Positions 17,227 through 26,594 of a stretch of 64,000 bases of DNA are shown here, one piece after another. Location of the stretch: positions 1-64,000 of the forward strand of contig LSNW01000013.1 in the NCBI GenBank assembly GCA_001566965.1, written 5' to 3'. Numbering within the stretch: position 1 is the first letter of the stretch; each line of letters begins with the position of its first letter. Origin of the DNA: Methylothermaceae bacteria B42 (lineage in GTDB: Bacteria > Pseudomonadota > Gammaproteobacteria > Methylococcales > Methylothermaceae). The notes under the pieces are model-generated. The model searched no databases. It saw only the letters and a program-made list of their open reading frames with translations, and had not been told where the DNA came from. A program made the translations under genes and the position numbers.

Positions 17227-20200
17227 AGCTGAAAGGCGTCATCCTCACCCTCCTGTTTCTATTGATTTTTCTGCCGCTGTTTTTAATCGCAGGGATTTTA
17301 GGATTGGCCGCCACGGAAAAAGGCAGCCGCTGGCTGATTGAAAATACCGCCCGTTGGCTGCCTGGAGAGTTGAAAACAGGCCCTATTCAGGGAACCTTGC
17401 TGAAACGTCTGGAGATCCAAAATCTGGCCTATGAATCTCATCCTCATCAACTACGTATCGCTCACCTGATCCTGGCTTGGCAGCCTTGGGATTTAACCGA
17501 TAAACAATTAACATTTGAAGCTCTGACCGTCACCGGTCTTCACTATCAAGGCCCGGCCTCTACTCAGACCCAATCACCCACACCCGTCAACCTCCCGGAA
17601 ATCCAGTTGCCCGCGGCCATTAAAATCAAACAACTGCATTTACAGGATGCGGTCATCCAGCAAGGGGAAGAAACCATCGCCATCCAAAGGCTGGAAGTAA
17701 AGGCAGAGGCCGCCGAACAAACCCTGACCGTTCAACAAATGAGACTGGTGATGCCGCCTCTATCCGCCACCCTGCGGGGTCAAGTGACACTGACACAAGA
17801 CTATCCCCTTAGCGCAACGATTGACTGGCATTATCGATTATCCGAACCAGAGCAACCGCCAATCGCGTTTCATGGCCAGGGTAGTTTCGACGGCACTTTG
17901 AAGGGATTAACCATTCACCACCAGCTGACCGACCCCTTCATGATTACCACGGAAGGCAGCCTAAACCCGCTGGAACAACCCATCCGGGCCAATCTCAAGG
18001 GCCATTGGCAAAACCTGCGCTGGCCGCCCAATCGCCCGGATTTTCAAAGTACCCGCGGAAACTATCGTATTCACGGCAATTTGGATACCTATTCCCTTGT
18101 CCTGACAGGCCAATTCAACGGCCGTTCCCTGCCATCGGGGCGATTGCAACTGAAGGGCAAAGGTTCCCTGAAAAATTTCCAGATAGGCAACGCTTTGATC
18201 CATACCCTGGAAGGACAAATCAATCTGCAAGGAAACCTGGCCTGGCAACCTGACATTCACTGGGATCTGGCGATAAAAGGCAAACAAATCAACCCGGAAA
18301 AAGTCGCCCCAGACTGGCCCGGCCAGGTGGATTTCGTCAGCCACAGCAAAGGTAGTCTGTCTGACAAAGGAATGGCAGTGGCAATCGCTATCGATCAATT
18401 AAAGGGAAAGCTGCGGGACCAGCCTGTTGAAGCCGTGGGCCGGGTAATTTACCGCAAAGATCAATGGCAATTTCAAGCATTGAATATCAAAAGCGGCAAT
18501 AACCGGCTGCACTTAAACGGGCAACTGGGAGATCAACTCAATCTGAATTTTAAACTCGACGGCAAGGATCTCTCCGGTGCCTGGCCAACCCTGCAAGGAC
18601 AACTATATGCCCAAGGCCGCTTGGTGGGCCCCATCAACGAACCCCATATCCAATTGACCGCCCGTGGCAGAAAACTCCGCTGGCAGAACAACCGGCTGCG
18701 CGCCATCACCCTCAAAGTCAGTTTCTCTCCCCAAGACCCTGCTTCCCACGCCCACTTGCGCCTGCGGCATTTGAAGCTGGACGGCCAAATCATCCGGCAA
18801 TTGAATGCAAAAGCCCAGGGCAACTTCCCCAACCACACATTGACTCTGGATGCCAACGTGCCCCAAGGGCGCATTCACACGCACCTCCAGGGCGATTACC
18901 TGGATCGCCGCTGGCGAGGGCAGATCGACTCATTGAGCTTCCGGGCCAGCAACGGGAAACGCATGGCGTTCCCCGAACACGGCAAATTTAATGCGGCCGT
19001 TTCGCTGGATTTCAATACCGCGCCTGCACAATTGGCGGGTAAAGTCGAGATCAACATTCCAGACATTTCCCGCCTGGCACCGTGGATACCGCAACTGGAT
19101 CAACCGAAAGGCCGGTTCTCCATGGAAACCCGGCTCTCGGGCACTTTGGAAAACCCTTTGATGACAGGCGAACTCCATGTCGCCAATGGCGCTGCTCGGA
19201 TCAGAGCCGCTGGGATCCATTTACAAAAATTGAATTTGAGCGCCATTAACCGCGACGGCCGCCGGTTTATCATTGCCGGCCGTTGTCAATCCGGTGATGG
19301 CTGGGTAAAAATCCGCGGTTGGCTGGAACCTCTTTCCGACTCTCCGGCCATGTCTTTGTCCCTGAAAGGTAAGGCGTTTGAAGTCGCCCGCTTGCCCCAA
19401 GCCAAAGTTCTGGCCTCTCCCGACCTGACTTTTCTCTTCAAAAAGCATCACGGGCGCCTGCAAGGCAAAGTCACCCTTCCCAAAGCAAAATTGAAGATCA
19501 AGGAGCTGCCTCCGGAGGCAGTGGCAGTCTCCGAAGACGAAATCATTATCGGCAAAGAAAAACCCAAACGTTCCATTCCCTTCACCCTCACAAGCCAAGT
19601 CCGGCTCGAACTGGGTAACGAAGTTCGTTTCAAAGGCTATGGCATGAAAACCAAACTTACCGGAAATCTCAACATTCGCAGCCGTGACGCCCAGACTACC
19701 GCCCATGGGGTGATTCATTTAAAGGAAGGAAAATACAAGGCATTTGGCCAGGAAATCGACATTGCCACTGGCAAGTTGATATTCAACGGCCCCGTGGACA
19801 ACCCCTACCTGGATTTGAGCGCAGTGCGGAAAATCGACAGCGAAGGTGTAACGGTTACTCTCCGCGTCAGCGGACCTTTGACAAAGCCGGTATTGACGGT
19901 GACCAGTCAACCACCTTTACCAAAAACCGAAGCCCTGGCCTATCTCCTGACAGGACGTTCATTTGAAAAATCCGACAGTGATGAAAAAACCATGATTGCC
20001 AACGCCGCATTATCCTTGGGCACCAGTCTGGCGCGTCCCTGGCTGAAACGGCTGGGGCTGGATGAAATCAAGGTCAAAACCGGCGCTACCCGCGAACAAA
20101 CGGCCCTGACTCTGGGAAAATACCTGACACCCGATCTTTACGTGGGGTATGCTTTTCATTTGTTCAATGGCCAGGGGGCTGCTCTGCTGCGCTACCGGGT

Positions 20201-20279
20201 GAGCAAACACATTGCCCTGGAAGCCCAATCCGGCGCCAGTCAAAGCCTGGATGTGTTTTATACCCTTGAAACTGACTAA
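17223..20279 (+). CDS. tamB: Translocation and assembly protein TamB
   Basis: TamB (1018 residues) is an inner-membrane-anchored, AsmA-like protein. It has one N-terminal membrane helix (ILTLLFLLIFLPLFLIAGILG) followed by a very long beta-rich periplasmic region that forms a hydrophobic groove for lipid. The C-terminal DUF490 domain is clear (LKEGKYKAFGQEIDIATGKL, LAYLLTGRS) and it ends in a strand-rich region (YVGYAFHLFNGQGAALLRYR) that docks with TamA. It is translationally coupled to tamA. It is shorter than the E. coli protein, as is common in other gammaproteobacteria. Confidence 0.94.
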   Translation: MKLKGVILTLLFLLIFLPLFLIAGILGLAATEKGSRWLIENTARWLPGELKTGPIQGTLLKRLEIQNLAYESHPHQLRIAHLILAWQPWDLTDKQLTFEALTVTGLHYQGPASTQTQSPTPVNLPEIQLPAAIKIKQLHLQDAVIQQGEETIAIQRLEVKAEAAEQTLTVQQMRLVMPPLSATLRGQVTLTQDYPLSATIDWHYRLSEPEQPPIAFHGQGSFDGTLKGLTIHHQLTDPFMITTEGSLNPLEQPIRANLKGHWQNLRWPPNRPDFQSTRGNYRIHGNLDTYSLVLTGQFNGRSLPSGRLQLKGKGSLKNFQIGNALIHTLEGQINLQGNLAWQPDIHWDLAIKGKQINPEKVAPDWPGQVDFVSHSKGSLSDKGMAVAIAIDQLKGKLRDQPVEAVGRVIYRKDQWQFQALNIKSGNNRLHLNGQLGDQLNLNFKLDGKDLSGAWPTLQGQLYAQGRLVGPINEPHIQLTARGRKLRWQNNRLRAITLKVSFSPQDPASHAHLRLRHLKLDGQIIRQLNAKAQGNFPNHTLTLDANVPQGRIHTHLQGDYLDRRWRGQIDSLSFRASNGKRMAFPEHGKFNAAVSLDFNTAPAQLAGKVEINIPDISRLAPWIPQLDQPKGRFSMETRLSGTLENPLMTGELHVANGAARIRAAGIHLQKLNLSAINRDGRRFIIAGRCQSGDGWVKIRGWLEPLSDSPAMSLSLKGKAFEVARLPQAKVLASPDLTFLFKKHHGRLQGKVTLPKAKLKIKELPPEAVAVSEDEIIIGKEKPKRSIPFTLTSQVRLELGNEVRFKGYGMKTKLTGNLNIRSRDAQTTAHGVIHLKEGKYKAFGQEIDIATGKLIFNGPVDNPYLDLSAVRKIDSEGVTVTLRVSGPLTKPVLTVTSQPPLPKTEALAYLLTGRSFEKSDSDEKTMIANAALSLGTSLARPWLKRLGLDEIKVKTGATREQTALTLGKYLTPDLYVGYAFHLFNGQGAALLRYRVSKHIALEAQSGASQSLDVFYTLETD

Positions 20280-20399
20280 TGTGGCCATATTTATTCGGGA
20301 GAACTTATAAAAAACAAATTGATTCGCACTAAAAGCATTACCGTGCGCTTTATTGGCGACAAAACCGTATTATTTTCCAGCGAGGGCATATAAACATCC

Positions 20400-21347
20400 A
20401 TGGATTTTAAAGATTATTATCAAATTCTCGGAGTTTCCAAAACCGCCACCCAGGATGAGATCAAGCGCGCCTACCGCAAGCTGGCGCGCAAATATCATCC
20501 GGATGTCAGCAAGGAGCCCGACGCCGAGGCCAAATTCAAGGAAGTAGCGGAAGCTTACGAAGTCCTCAAAGACCCGGAAAAACGCAAAGCCTACGACCAG
20601 TTCGGCAGTCAGTGGCAACAGGGGCAAAGTTATCAGCCGCCGCCGGATTGGGAAAAAGAATTTGGTTTCGGCGGCGGTGGTTATACTGAAACCGGCACTG
20701 GCGGCTTCAGCGAATTTTTTGAAGCGCTCTTCGGCCAGGGAAGATTCCGCACGGGGAGCGGCCGGGGTGGATTCCGCATGAGGGGAGAAGATTTGCACGC
20801 TAAAGTTTACATCGATCTTGAAGACGCCTTCCGCGGCACCACCCAAACCATTTCCCTGAGTATTCCGGAGGTGGATCCGGCTACGGGACGGTTGGTGGAG
20901 AAAGCCAAGCGCTTGCAAGTCAAAATCCCCAAAGGGATTCAGGAAGGGCAAAAGATTCGCTTGGCCGGCCAGGGCGCCCCAGGGATGGGCGGCGGTCCCA
21001 ATGGGGATTTGTATCTGGAAGTCCATTTCAAGCCCCACCGCTGGTTCAAGGTAGAGGGCAAGGATCTCATTCTCGATTTGCCCATCACCCCTTGGGAAGC
21101 GGCGTTGGGCGCCAAAGTGGCGGTTCCGACGCTGGAAGGCAAAGTGGAACTGAAAATCCCCCCCGGTTCCCAAACCGGTAAAAAACTCCGCCTCAAAGGC
21201 AAAGGGCTTCCAGGGAAACCGCCCGGCGATCAATATGTGGTGTTGAAAATCGTCACCCCGCCGGCCGATACGCCGGAGGCGAAAAAACTGTATGAAGAGA
21301 TGGCCAAAGTGATGCCCATGAATCCACGGGCAGCGATGGGAGGTTAG
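20400..21347 (+). CDS. cbpA: DnaJ-class co-chaperone CbpA
   Basis: This is a 315-residue type II J-protein that stimulates DnaK and in E. coli also binds curved DNA. The J domain (residues 4-68) has HPD at 33-35 (KYHPDVSK). A Gly/Phe-rich linker follows ([20 protein letters not shown]); there is no zinc-finger region. Two C-terminal substrate-binding barrels follow ([19 protein letters not shown] and [20 protein letters not shown]). The gene for its modulator CbpM starts 3 bases after its stop, the normal pairing. Confidence 0.96.
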   Translation: MDFKDYYQILGVSKTATQDEIKRAYRKLARKYHPDVSKEPDAEAKFKEVAEAYEVLKDPEKRKAYDQFGSQWQQGQSYQPPPDWEKEFGFGGGGYTETGTGGFSEFFEALFGQGRFRTGSGRGGFRMRGEDLHAKVYIDLEDAFRGTTQTISLSIPEVDPATGRLVEKAKRLQVKIPKGIQEGQKIRLAGQGAPGMGGGPNGDLYLEVHFKPHRWFKVEGKDLILDLPITPWEAALGAKVAVPTLEGKVELKIPPGSQTGKKLRLKGKGLPGKPPGDQYVVLKIVTPPADTPEAKKLYEEMAKVMPMNPRAAMGG

Positions 21348-21350
21348 GGT

Positions 21351-21641
21351 ATGAATCAAGAACGCATTGTCTCAGGCGTGGTGCTGGATGAGCATTTCCG
21401 CCTCACCCTGGTGGAAGTCTGCCATTTATGCGATGTCAGCGCCGAGACAGTCATCGAATTGGTCAATGAAGGGGTCGTGGAAATCCAGGGCAACCAGCCT
21501 CAAGATTGGCTGTTTGACGCCATTGCTTTCCAACGGCTCAAGGCAGCCCTGCGGCTGGAACGGGATCTGGGCATCAATCCCGCAGGCGCGGCCTTGGCTT
21601 TGGACCTGTTGGAGGAACTACAGGCTCTGCGGCGGAGATAA
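21351..21641 (+). CDS. cbpM: Chaperone modulator CbpM
   Basis: This 96-residue protein is a MerR-like helical family member that binds the J domain of CbpA and inhibits it. The family pattern is visible: TLVEVCHLCDVSAETVIELVNEGVVE, then AIAFQRLKAALRLERDLGINPAGAALALDLLEEL. The stop is followed by 36 bases and then a hairpin at 21678-21695. Placement directly after cbpA supports the call. Confidence 0.93.
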   Translation: MNQERIVSGVVLDEHFRLTLVEVCHLCDVSAETVIELVNEGVVEIQGNQPQDWLFDAIAFQRLKAALRLERDLGINPAGAALALDLLEELQALRRR

Positions 21642-21677
21642 GATGGGTATGCTAATAGGATAACCCATAAGAAAAAA

Positions 21678-21695
21678 CCCCCGCCTAGGCGGGGG
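21678..21695. terminator. Intrinsic terminator between cbpM and chemoreceptor gene
   Basis: The palindrome CCCCCGCCTAGGCGGGGG can form a 7-9 bp all-GC stem. On the minus strand it is followed by TTTTTT, so it is a good terminator for the chemoreceptor gene. On the plus strand only CAAAAAGG follows, so termination after cbpM would be weaker. Confidence 0.85.
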
Positions 21696-21735
21696 CAAAA
21701 AGGAGGTCTGATAAGAATTGAAAACGAAAACCAGG

Positions 21736-23478
21736 TCAGGTTCGGAACTGCCCTACGACAGCTTCCAGTTTTTCTGATTCCGATTGTAAGCCTTCAATCG
21801 CCTCGCGGGTTCCCTGGATTTGTTCGAAGGTGTGGTCTATGGATTCATTTACTCGCACCACATTGTGGTTCACCTCTTCACTGACCATGCTTTGTTCTTC
21901 CACCGCGCTGGCGATTTGGGTATTCATTTCCCTGATGGTTTCCACCATGGCGGTAATGTTTTCCAGCGCCTCGTTGGCGGCGTTCGCCTCTGTGGCACTG
22001 ACTTGGGCGTGCTCCTTGCTGCGGTTGATCACTTCCACCGCTTGACTGGCGCGGTTTCTCAAGCGTTCGATGGTTTGCTGGATTTCAGCGGTGGATTCCT
22101 GGGTCCGGCTGGCCAGGGTACGCACTTCTTCCGCCACCACCGCGAACCCACGCCCTTGTTCCCCGGCGCGGGCCGCCTCGATGGCGGCATTGAGCGCCAA
22201 CAGATTGGTTTGATCGGCAATATCGCCAATGATTTTCAGCACCTCGCCAATGCTGTCACTATCGTTTTCCAGTTCTTTGAGCACACCCGCCGCCTTTTCC
22301 ACTTCCACTGACAGGCCATTGATCTTGTCAATGGCACCGGAAACCACGCCTTTACCGGATTGAGCCTGGGCATCGGCCTCTTGGGAAGCTTCCGCCGCGC
22401 GGGTGGTATTTTGGGCGATTTCCTGAACCGAGGCCGCCATTTGCTGCATGGTGGAGACAGTTTGGACAATCTCCTCCCGTTGGCCGTCGCAGCATTTTTC
22501 GGTTTTATTGGCCAGTTCGGTCAAGTTGCGGGTTTCTTCATTGAGAGAATGCACTGAGTCGCGAATAGATAATGCTGTATTGCGGATTTTTTTGACAAAT
22601 TGGTTGAAACTATGGGCAATCCAGGCAAATTCAGTTTTGCCATCTATTTTCAGGCGGGCGGTCAAATCCCCTTCGCCGCTAGCGATGTCCTGGAGCCTCA
22701 ATCCCAGATCCGTCAAAGGATCGGCGACTATTTTCTTGGCCGCAAAATATAACACCAGCGCCACCAGAAATGCCGCCCCGGCCATCAAGCCAAAGGCTTT
22801 GCCGACATTGGCCCAGATCAGCGCCTCGGCGTTTTTCAACGGGGTCACAATTTCAAATGCGCCGTGCAGGTCTCCTACCTTTTTCCCTTCCATGGGATAG
22901 CCCAGGATATCCTTGCCGTCTTCCCGGCCCCACAGAGTATAGGAATTGGCGGGATCGCCGTGGCATACCATACATTGTTCCCCCAACCGCACCGGTTTGA
23001 AGAAACGCAGAGTGTTTTGCTCTTCGTCAATGATCTGGTATTCTCTGGCATCTGGATGACCGGCAAAATATCTGAGGGCTTCGGCTTCCAATTCGTCCGC
23101 CTCATGCTTGGGGTTACGGGCCCCGATGCGAGGCGTTCTCAACTCAAATCCGTTCTCTTCCTGATTGGCCTGGATGACATTCCAGGCGGCGACGATAGGC
23201 ACGGTTGAAAATATCCGCATCCTGCCCGCCTGAGGATTGGGCAACTGAGCAAATTCCTGCAGCATCTGGGGTGTATAAATACCCATTTGCCACTGCTTCG
23301 CCACTTGTTCTCTGGTTGCCTCTGCCGCGAGTAATGCGCTGCGCGCCTTGTTTGCTTCGGCTGTGATGGCCGCTTCGTGCTGCTGGCGGACATAAGCCAA
23401 AAGCAATGCCGAACTGACCAACAAAATCGATCCAAAGACCACCAATACCAGGCGCATGCCTACCGAGTTCCAATTCAT
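21736..23478 (-). CDS. Methyl-accepting chemotaxis protein with haem-type CxxCH sensor (DUF3365)
   Basis: This is a 580-residue chemoreceptor. The first membrane helix is at about residues 9-30; a periplasmic domain of about 180 residues follows, with CMVCH at 169-173, the c-type haem attachment motif of DUF3365/Tll0287-like sensors. Then come a second helix ([19 protein letters not shown]), a HAMP domain and the conserved signalling tip ([20 protein letters not shown]). The haem site suggests redox, oxygen or nitric-oxide sensing; the ligand is not known. It is a lone gene with a terminator after it. It probably works with the flagellar system encoded at the left of the window. Confidence 0.9.
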   Translation of the reverse strand: MNWNSVGMRLVLVVFGSILLVSSALLLAYVRQQHEAAITAEANKARSALLAAEATREQVAKQWQMGIYTPQMLQEFAQLPNPQAGRMRIFSTVPIVAAWNVIQANQEENGFELRTPRIGARNPKHEADELEAEALRYFAGHPDAREYQIIDEEQNTLRFFKPVRLGEQCMVCHGDPANSYTLWGREDGKDILGYPMEGKKVGDLHGAFEIVTPLKNAEALIWANVGKAFGLMAGAAFLVALVLYFAAKKIVADPLTDLGLRLQDIASGEGDLTARLKIDGKTEFAWIAHSFNQFVKKIRNTALSIRDSVHSLNEETRNLTELANKTEKCCDGQREEIVQTVSTMQQMAASVQEIAQNTTRAAEASQEADAQAQSGKGVVSGAIDKINGLSVEVEKAAGVLKELENDSDSIGEVLKIIGDIADQTNLLALNAAIEAARAGEQGRGFAVVAEEVRTLASRTQESTAEIQQTIERLRNRASQAVEVINRSKEHAQVSATEANAANEALENITAMVETIREMNTQIASAVEEQSMVSEEVNHNVVRVNESIDHTFEQIQGTREAIEGLQSESEKLEAVVGQFRT

Positions 23479-23607
23479 TGCGTTTCACCCCCTAGGGAAT
23501 TTCAATCTGGTTATATGGAAAAACTATAGACCAACAAAGATATTTTGCAGGAAATCGGATAGAATCATTGCAAAATGCCGATTGACTTAATCATAAGGAG
23601 GGGCCCA

Positions 23608-24102
23608 ATGAGTACTCTGGATCAAATCAAGCATGGTTTCCAAAATGCGCTCGAATCCCTGGCGGAAGGTTGGCGCGCCTTGCGCGAACGGGCATCGCAA
23701 GCGTTGACGCAATTCACTCACCATCCCAAGGGGGGTGGCGCTGAGGATCAGCTGATGGCCAGCGCATCCCGCTGGGGATTGTTGGCTGCGGAAATAAAAG
23801 AAGAAGACGATCAAGTCATCGTTAATCTCGAAGTCCCCGGCATGGATCCGGAAAACTTCGAAATTGAAGTCATCAACGATATTTTGGTGGTCCGCGGTGA
23901 AAAAACCGCCGAGCGGGAAGAATCCAGCGGCCGCTATTATTTATTGGAAAGGGCTTACGGCGCCTTTGAGCGTGCCCTGCAACTGCCGGCCCCGGTGGAT
24001 GAAAGCCGGGCGGAGGCCACCTACCGCAAAGGGGTCTTGACCATCAAACTTCCCAAAGCGCAGCCCTACGGCCGCCGGCGGATCGCCATTCAAACGGCAT
24101 AG
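23608..24102 (+). CDS. Small heat-shock protein (Hsp20/alpha-crystallin)
   Basis: This 164-residue protein holds unfolded proteins in an ATP-independent way. The alpha-crystallin domain shows VNLEVPGMDPENFEIEV, VVRGEKTAEREE and the final GVLTIKLPKA. The ATG at 23608 follows AAGGAGGGG at ideal spacing; an upstream in-frame ATG at 23575 lacks such a site. The N-terminal arm (about 60 residues) is helical. No convincing sigma-32 promoter could be seen upstream. Confidence 0.92.
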   Translation: MSTLDQIKHGFQNALESLAEGWRALRERASQALTQFTHHPKGGGAEDQLMASASRWGLLAAEIKEEDDQVIVNLEVPGMDPENFEIEVINDILVVRGEKTAEREESSGRYYLLERAYGAFERALQLPAPVDESRAEATYRKGVLTIKLPKAQPYGRRRIAIQTA

Positions 24103-24258
24103 TTAAAGTGCATAAAGCCATCAAAGCATACAGCACTGGCGGTGAAATCTGTAATTTGACGACGGTCATGAACATTGCAAGGTTTGGCAGATAATAACCT
24201 TCCCGGGGCCAATGACCACCGATGACCGGGGGATTGCCGAAAGAGGACAGATCTATTT

Positions 24259-25080
24259 TCACCCCAACCCTTCCGGCAGGTAGGCCAGCCAATCTCTGGT
24301 ATCATCGCCATAGACTAAAAAGTAAGGATTGAGTACGGAATCTTTGGTGTTATAGCGGAGCGGTTTGCCTTGCAAGTCAACTACATACCCGCCTGCCTGG
24401 GCTACGACACAATGGGCGGCGGCGGTGTCCCACTCGGAAGTGGGGCCCAACCGGGGATACAAATCCGCCTTTCCCTCGGCTACCAGACAAAACTTTAACG
24501 AACTGCCAATCGAGACTAGCTCATACTCGCCGTTTAATTTTTCCAGGTACTCTTTGAATGCCTGGGTTTGATGGGAGCGACTTCCGACAATGACTAACCG
24601 CTCTGGGGCTGGACAACGCACATGGATTGTTTGGGAAGGTTGATCTCCCACTTGTTTGAGTGCGCCAAGTCCTGAAGCGGCAAAATAGGTCGTATCCTGG
24701 ACTGGCACATGAACTACGCCTAATACCGGCTCGTGGTCGTGAATTAGCGCCACGTTGACGGTAAATTCACCGTTGCGCTTAATAAATTCCTTGGTACCAT
24801 CTAAAGGATCCACCAACCAATAGGTTTGCCATTGCTGGCGGTCCTGGTAAGGCAGGTCGCTTGCTTCTTCAGATAGAATGGGAAAATTCGGTTGAATTTG
24901 GCTTAATGCATCCATCAAACACCGATGAGAAGCGGTGTCGGCTGCTGTCAGGGGGGAATCATCGTTTTTATTGGTTACTTCAATATCCGCAGCCTCATAG
25001 ATTTTCAGTATGCGCTCTCCTGCTTTACGCGACGCCTCCACCACGCTATCCAGCATAGCTGCCAAGTTCAATGATTCCAT
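24259..25080 (-). CDS. cysQ: 3'(2'),5'-bisphosphate nucleotidase CysQ
   Basis: The enzyme removes the 3'-phosphate of PAP, formed during sulfate assimilation and by sulfotransferases. Its length of 273 residues and inositol-phosphatase fold are clear: SPLTAADTASHRCLMDAL, LSEEAS, the metal motif WLVDPLDGTKEFIKRNGEFTVNVALI and a second site SEWDTAAAHCVVAQAGG. The ATG has AGGAG nine bases upstream. A sulfotransferase elsewhere in the window (57745) would supply its substrate. It is divergent from the HAD gene 48 bases away. Confidence 0.95.
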   Translation of the reverse strand: MESLNLAAMLDSVVEASRKAGERILKIYEAADIEVTNKNDDSPLTAADTASHRCLMDALSQIQPNFPILSEEASDLPYQDRQQWQTYWLVDPLDGTKEFIKRNGEFTVNVALIHDHEPVLGVVHVPVQDTTYFAASGLGALKQVGDQPSQTIHVRCPAPERLVIVGSRSHQTQAFKEYLEKLNGEYELVSIGSSLKFCLVAEGKADLYPRLGPTSEWDTAAAHCVVAQAGGYVVDLQGKPLRYNTKDSVLNPYFLVYGDDTRDWLAYLPEGLG

Positions 25081-25128
25081 GAATATATTCTCCTGTTCTT
25101 AATTTCGCTAAAGTCATATTGTAAGACA

Positions 25129-25803
25129 ATGGAAGAAAAAGCCCTCAACTTACCTTGGGACAAGATTGAAACCGTGATGATGGATATGGATGGAACGTTA
25201 CTGGATCTCAATTTCGATAACCATTTCTGGCAGGAATTCGTCCCGGTTCACTATGCAAAACGTCATGATATCTCTTTGCAGCGGGCCAAAAACGTTCTAC
25301 AGCCAAAGTTCGATGCTTTGAAGGGATCGTTGGAATGGTATTGCCTGGATTACTGGAGCCAGGAACTTCAGCTAGACTTACGCAGTCTCAAAAGAGAAAT
25401 CGCCGGGATAATCAGCGTTTTCCCTCATGTCATAGAATTCCTTGAGGCCATACGTCATTACAACAAAGCGCTGTGGCTCGTAACTAACGCCCACCCTGAC
25501 GTTTTGGCCCTCAAAATGGAAAGCACTTGTTTGAATCGTTTTTTTGACCGGATTATTTGCGCCCATCATTATGGTTATCCCAAGGAAAACCTAAACTTCT
25601 GGCACGGACTTTCGGAAGACATCGCATTTCGTCGGGAGACCACTTTGTTTGTCGATGATAGCATTGCTGTCCTGGAAGCTGGTAAAGCCTATGGAATTCG
25701 TTATAATGTCGCCATTAGTCGGCCGGATAGCACACAACCGTCAAGGATCATCCGCCAGTTCCCCTCGGTGGATGATCTCAAACAGCTGTTACCGCAGGGC
25801 TAA
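25129..25803 (+). CDS. yrfG: HAD-family GMP/IMP nucleotidase (YrfG-like)
   Basis: This 224-residue haloacid-dehalogenase hydrolase has the catalytic motif MMDMDGTLLDL (Asp19 nucleophile, Asp21), motif II LWLVTNAHP and motif IV LFVDDSIAVLEAG. The sequence NHFWQEFVPVHYAKRH after motif I is typical of the YrfG group, whose E. coli member dephosphorylates purine nucleoside monophosphates. The Shine-Dalgarno site is weak. It is followed by more than 300 bases without a secure gene. Confidence 0.88.
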   Translation: MEEKALNLPWDKIETVMMDMDGTLLDLNFDNHFWQEFVPVHYAKRHDISLQRAKNVLQPKFDALKGSLEWYCLDYWSQELQLDLRSLKREIAGIISVFPHVIEFLEAIRHYNKALWLVTNAHPDVLALKMESTCLNRFFDRIICAHHYGYPKENLNFWHGLSEDIAFRRETTLFVDDSIAVLEAGKAYGIRYNVAISRPDSTQPSRIIRQFPSVDDLKQLLPQG

Positions 25804-25804
25804 T

Positions 25805-26020
25805 TCACTGTAAGGATATAAAAAACCTTGAAATCGGCTTTAGTTTAGGATCAAATGTATCTACTTTAAAATTTGTCTTGACCTGCTTATAGAGCTGGGC
25901 ACCTTGGTACCATATGCCGGTTTCATCGGCAGAGAATTCCGAAAGTTTGGAGCATCTTTCCAAAAACAAGTCGCTAAATGTAATATAACTTGGCAGTATT
26001 ACTTGGTACCTGATTGTATA
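25805..26020 (-). pseudogene. Possible gene remnant between yrfG and trxA
   Basis: In the 313-base gap between yrfG and trxA, the minus strand is open for 72 codons from an in-frame stop at 26021-26023 to a TGA at 25805-25807. No ATG or GTG start is present. The translation looks protein-like (for example GIWYQGAQLYKQVKTNF and VDTFDPKLKPISRFF), and its end faintly resembles the end of FAD-linked oxidases (a Lys-rich helix then FDP). I suspect a decayed gene. It could be chance. Confidence 0.3.
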
Positions 26021-26116
26021 TTATTCATGGACACTCCCTTTATGCATTAAGCCAATTACGATTCTAGGCAAAGCATTAAGGATAGAATTTAAACAATAAA
26101 CTATTTGGAGAAACAC

Positions 26117-26443
26117 GTGAGTGATCTTATCGTTCATGTTACCGACGATAACTTTGAAGACGAAGTCCTAAAATCTGACTTGCCTGTATTATTGGACTTT
26201 TGGGCAGACTGGTGCGGGCCTTGTAAAATGATTGCGCCCATCCTAGAGCAAATTGCGGAAGGCTATCAAGGCAAGCTAAAAGTGGCCAAATTGAATATTG
26301 ATGAAAATCCCAAGACACCTCAGCATTATGGTGTCAGGGGAATCCCTACCCTCATGCTATTCAAAGATGGGGAAGTCGAGGCTACCAAGGTTGGCGCCTT
26401 AAGCAAGTCCCAACTCGAGGCATTCCTTAATCAAAACCTATAA
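26117..26443 (+). CDS. trxA: Thioredoxin 1
   Basis: This 108-residue disulfide reductase has the active site WCGPC in [17 protein letters not shown] and the cis-proline loop GIPTLMLF. I start it at GTG 26117, giving [13 protein letters not shown], which aligns with the E. coli start; TTGGAG precedes it. Upstream in-frame TTG at 26105 would only add MEKH. The trxA-rho order is conserved in gammaproteobacteria. Confidence 0.97.
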   Translation: MSDLIVHVTDDNFEDEVLKSDLPVLLDFWADWCGPCKMIAPILEQIAEGYQGKLKVAKLNIDENPKTPQHYGVRGIPTLMLFKDGEVEATKVGALSKSQLEAFLNQNL

Positions 26444-26594
26444 AACTGTCCAACCCCGTCTATACTGATTTCCAAGGCGGGTGATATATTCAACACCCGC
26501 CACACTTCTCCGCTTACTTTTTGCGCAAGCCCAATCTTCCTGGGCCTCTAGTTGAATCAATATAGAACCATCTTGAATTAAAAAAGTATTAACT
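26444..26594 (+). promoter_or_regulatory. rho leader with two hairpins
   Basis: The 151 bases between trxA and rho contain the stem GGCGGGTG/CACCCGCC (26476-26501, 8 bp) and a smaller GCCCA/TGGGC (26529-26545). Neither is followed by a T run. In E. coli rho is autoregulated through attenuation in its leader; a similar role is possible. The first hairpin might instead stabilise the end of the trxA message. Confidence 0.45.

Noticed and set aside
20370-21359. 329-codon frame on the minus strand of cbpA
   Set aside because: It is antisense to a clear J-protein gene with many His and Phe, typical of a shadow frame; no start signal.
24103-24258. Possible small gene between the Hsp20 gene and cysQ
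   Set aside because: Minus-strand frames here have poor composition and overlap cysQ; no support.
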